Assembly: GCA_900313875.1 (NCBI GenBank)
Contig: OMSY01000106.1
Span: 1 to 8,199 of the forward strand
From: an uncultured Actinomycetes bacterium
GTDB lineage: Bacteria; Actinomycetota; Coriobacteriia; Coriobacteriales; RUG844
Reading direction: 5' to 3'
Length of the DNA: 8,199 nt
Of this stretch, positions 6,921 to 8,199 are shown piece by piece. The first letter of the stretch is position 1. Every line of letters begins with the position of its first letter. Position numbers and translations under genes: made by a program. The notes beneath the pieces were generated by a model. That model searched no databases. It was not told the origin of the DNA and saw only the letters and a program-made list of their open reading frames with translations.

Positions 6921-7856
6921 ATGGCTAACGAAGAGCTGCTGAAACCCATCGACGAGAAGCTTCTTGCCGAGATCGCCAACCTGCATGGCATGCCGAAGGG
7001 CGCGTTCAACATCCGCAAGGACGGCAAGCTCGTGGAGCGTCACTCGAGTGCCAACATCGAGATTTCGACCAAGACCGACCATCCGGGTATCGATATCAAG
7101 ATCAAGCCCGGTACCAAGGACGAGGCGGTCCATATCCCCGTCATCGTCACCGCGAGCGGTATGACCGACGTGGTCTACAACACCTTCTATGTGGGTGATG
7201 ATGCCGACGTCCTCATCGTCGCGGGGTGCGGAATCCATAACGCGGGCAGTGAGAAAGCGGAGCACGACGGCATCCATACCTTCCATCTTGGCAAGAACAG
7301 CCGCGTGCATTATGTAGAGAAGCATTATGGTGAAGGCGAGGGTACCGGCGAGAGGGTCCTCAACCCGACGACCGTCGTGGAGATGGATGAGGGTTCGTAT
7401 TGTGAGATGGAGATGATCCAGCTTGGTGGCGTGAGTTCCACCATCCGTGACACCGATGCCAAGCTCGGCAAGGACGCCAAGCTCGTGTTGACCGAGAAGG
7501 TGCTCACCCACGACCAGCAGACCTGCACCTCCAACATGAAGGTGGAGCTCGCCGGCGAGGATTCGAACGTCCAGGTCGTCTCGCGTACCGTCGCGCGCGA
7601 CGATTCCGTCATGGTCTTCAATCCCCTGGTCATCGGAAGCAACCGTTGCCGCGGACACGTCCAGTGCGATGCCATCATCATGGACAACGCCGTCGTGCAG
7701 GCGGTGCCCGGCATCGAGGCGCGCAGCACCGAAGCCATGCTTATCCATGAGGCCGCCATCGGCAAGATCGCAGGCGAGCAGATCGTCAAGCTGCAGACCC
7801 TCGGTCTCGACGAGGAGCAGGCCGAGCAGGAAATCGTGAACGATTTCCTTTCCTGA
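6921..7856 (+). CDS. sufB: SufB/SufD-family Fe-S cluster scaffold, short form (SmsB-like)
   Basis: The 311-residue protein is the presumed scaffold on which Fe-S clusters are built with the ATPase encoded just upstream. It is much shorter than E. coli SufB (495) or SufD (423) and lacks a long N-terminal region, keeping essentially the beta-helix core and the C-terminal helical part. Recalled alignment places Cys249 (GHVQCDAIIM) at SufB Cys405 and His276 (LIHEAAIGKI) at SufD His360/SufB His433, residues implicated in cluster formation. GLDEEQAEQEIVNDF is the family's C-terminal helix. HNAGS...HDGIHTFHLG and VHYVEKHYGEGEG (about 106-141) match the short archaeal-type forms. The start ATG follows GGAGA (6910-6914) by 6 bases. 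No sufS, sufU or second scaffold gene follows. Confidence 0.9.
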   Translation: MANEELLKPIDEKLLAEIANLHGMPKGAFNIRKDGKLVERHSSANIEISTKTDHPGIDIKIKPGTKDEAVHIPVIVTASGMTDVVYNTFYVGDDADVLIVAGCGIHNAGSEKAEHDGIHTFHLGKNSRVHYVEKHYGEGEGTGERVLNPTTVVEMDEGSYCEMEMIQLGGVSSTIRDTDAKLGKDAKLVLTEKVLTHDQQTCTSNMKVELAGEDSNVQVVSRTVARDDSVMVFNPLVIGSNRCRGHVQCDAIIMDNAVVQAVPGIEARSTEAMLIHEAAIGKIAGEQIVKLQTLGLDEEQAEQEIVNDFLS

Positions 7857-7905
7857 TGCCCGAATGACCGGCGCGGGAGACCGGGCTGGAATGGAACACC
7901 TCCCT

Positions 7906-7962
7906 GGAACGGGGAACCGCTGGTACGGGGAACCGACCCCTGTACCAGCGGTTTCCCGTTCC
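7906..7962 (+). repeat. Long inverted repeat (25-bp RNA stem) after the Fe-S scaffold gene
   Basis: Arms 7906-7930 and 7938-7962 pair along all 25 positions around a 7-base loop (7931-7937). Twenty-three pairs are Watson-Crick and two are G-U (7914 with 7954, 7927 with 7941). In the opposite-strand RNA these two become C-A mismatches, so the fold favours the plus transcript. It lies 50 bases after the scaffold stop and probably marks or protects the operon 3' end. No T-run follows on either strand, so it is not a standard intrinsic terminator. Confidence 0.7.
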
Positions 7963-7986
7963 GTCCTACGTCGCTCGCAACCTGCT

Positions 7987-8124
7987 TCACACCACCTTCA
8001 TATCATCAGAGGATGAGCGGCGGTTCTTGCCGTTCGAGCGCCTTATCTTGTAATCCCGCGGTTTCTGGGTGACGAATTCGCGGCATTTGCCGCATTCCCG
8101 TCTCTTGGACTTGAAATCCGGGTA
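7987..8124 (-). pseudogene. Possible remnant or frameshifted gene with a Cys-rich basic tail
   Basis: This minus-strand frame is open for 45 codons and ends at TGA (7989-7987), but it has no start codon, being preceded by an in-frame TGA at 8127-8125. It encodes a strongly basic sequence with Cys-Gly-Lys-Cys near residue 11 (SKRRECGKCREF), then KPRDYKIRRSNGKNRRS and an acidic-hydrophobic end. Third positions favour G/C, as in the window's real genes, which supports coding origin. A neighbouring minus frame is open from the window edge through this region, so a single-base frameshift near 8124-8130 could join the two. I do not recognise the family; half a zinc ribbon is a guess. In the whole stretch 7857-8199 I see no intact gene. 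Confidence 0.3.
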
Positions 8125-8199
8125 TCATGTTGAGCGTTTGGGGTGATTGCCCGGAACGCTTGTCGATGACGCCTGATTCCGGTGCGTCGCGGCATACGA

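Noticed and set aside
5996..7748. Long minus-strand open frames opposite the SufC-type and scaffold genes (5996-7027 and 6882-7748)
   Set aside because: They are antisense shadows of well-supported genes, rich in Leu/Asp/His from complementary codons, with no family similarity or credible ribosome site.
8127..8199. Plus-strand open frame starting ATG at 8127 and running off the window
   Set aside because: No ribosome-binding site, only 24 codons visible, and no recognisable sequence; the minus-strand frame explains the base composition better.

Overview
The window looks like housekeeping chromosome from a high-GC, probably anaerobic actinobacterium. Class Coriobacteriia is my best guess. That guess rests on the strong G/C preference at third codon positions, the ecfT-truA gene pair, a GatCAB amidotransferase (indirect Gln/Asn tRNA charging), and a two-gene SUF-like Fe-S assembly unit rather than a full sufBDCSU operon. 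The taxonomic call is inference; no rRNA or marker search was possible.

Left part (1-1321): the C-terminal end of the ECF-transporter subunit EcfT overlaps the start of truA (tRNA pseudouridine synthase) on the plus strand. truA runs tail-to-tail into a minus-strand gene for a small JAMM/MPN+ (M67) zinc protease, and the two coding ends overlap by 7 bp. Middle (1322-1869): a promoter, a tRNA-Thr(CGT) gene with encoded CCA, and a textbook terminator are followed by a leader carrying a probable extended -10 promoter for the next gene group.

Main block (1870-7856): six plus-strand genes probably form one transcription unit. gatC, gatA and gatB are tightly packed; then comes a COG1313-type radical SAM protein (often called PflX) one base after gatB; then, after a 53-base gap, a SufC-type ATPase and a short SufB-type scaffold. 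GatCAB amidates mischarged Glu-tRNAGln and/or Asp-tRNAAsn. The ATPase-scaffold pair should build Fe-S clusters, and the radical SAM protein is itself an obvious Fe-S client.

Right end (7857-8199): a 25-bp RNA stem-loop lies just after the scaffold gene. Beyond it no intact gene is visible, only a minus-strand open frame encoding a Cys- and Lys/Arg-rich tail that may be a gene remnant or a frameshifted gene.

The most interesting points are the minimal Fe-S assembly pair, whose single scaffold appears to carry both residues that SufB and SufD contribute in the full system; its linkage to an orphan radical SAM gene; and the strand-specific long hairpin that ends the block. Nothing here looks like a phage, CRISPR, defence or IS element.
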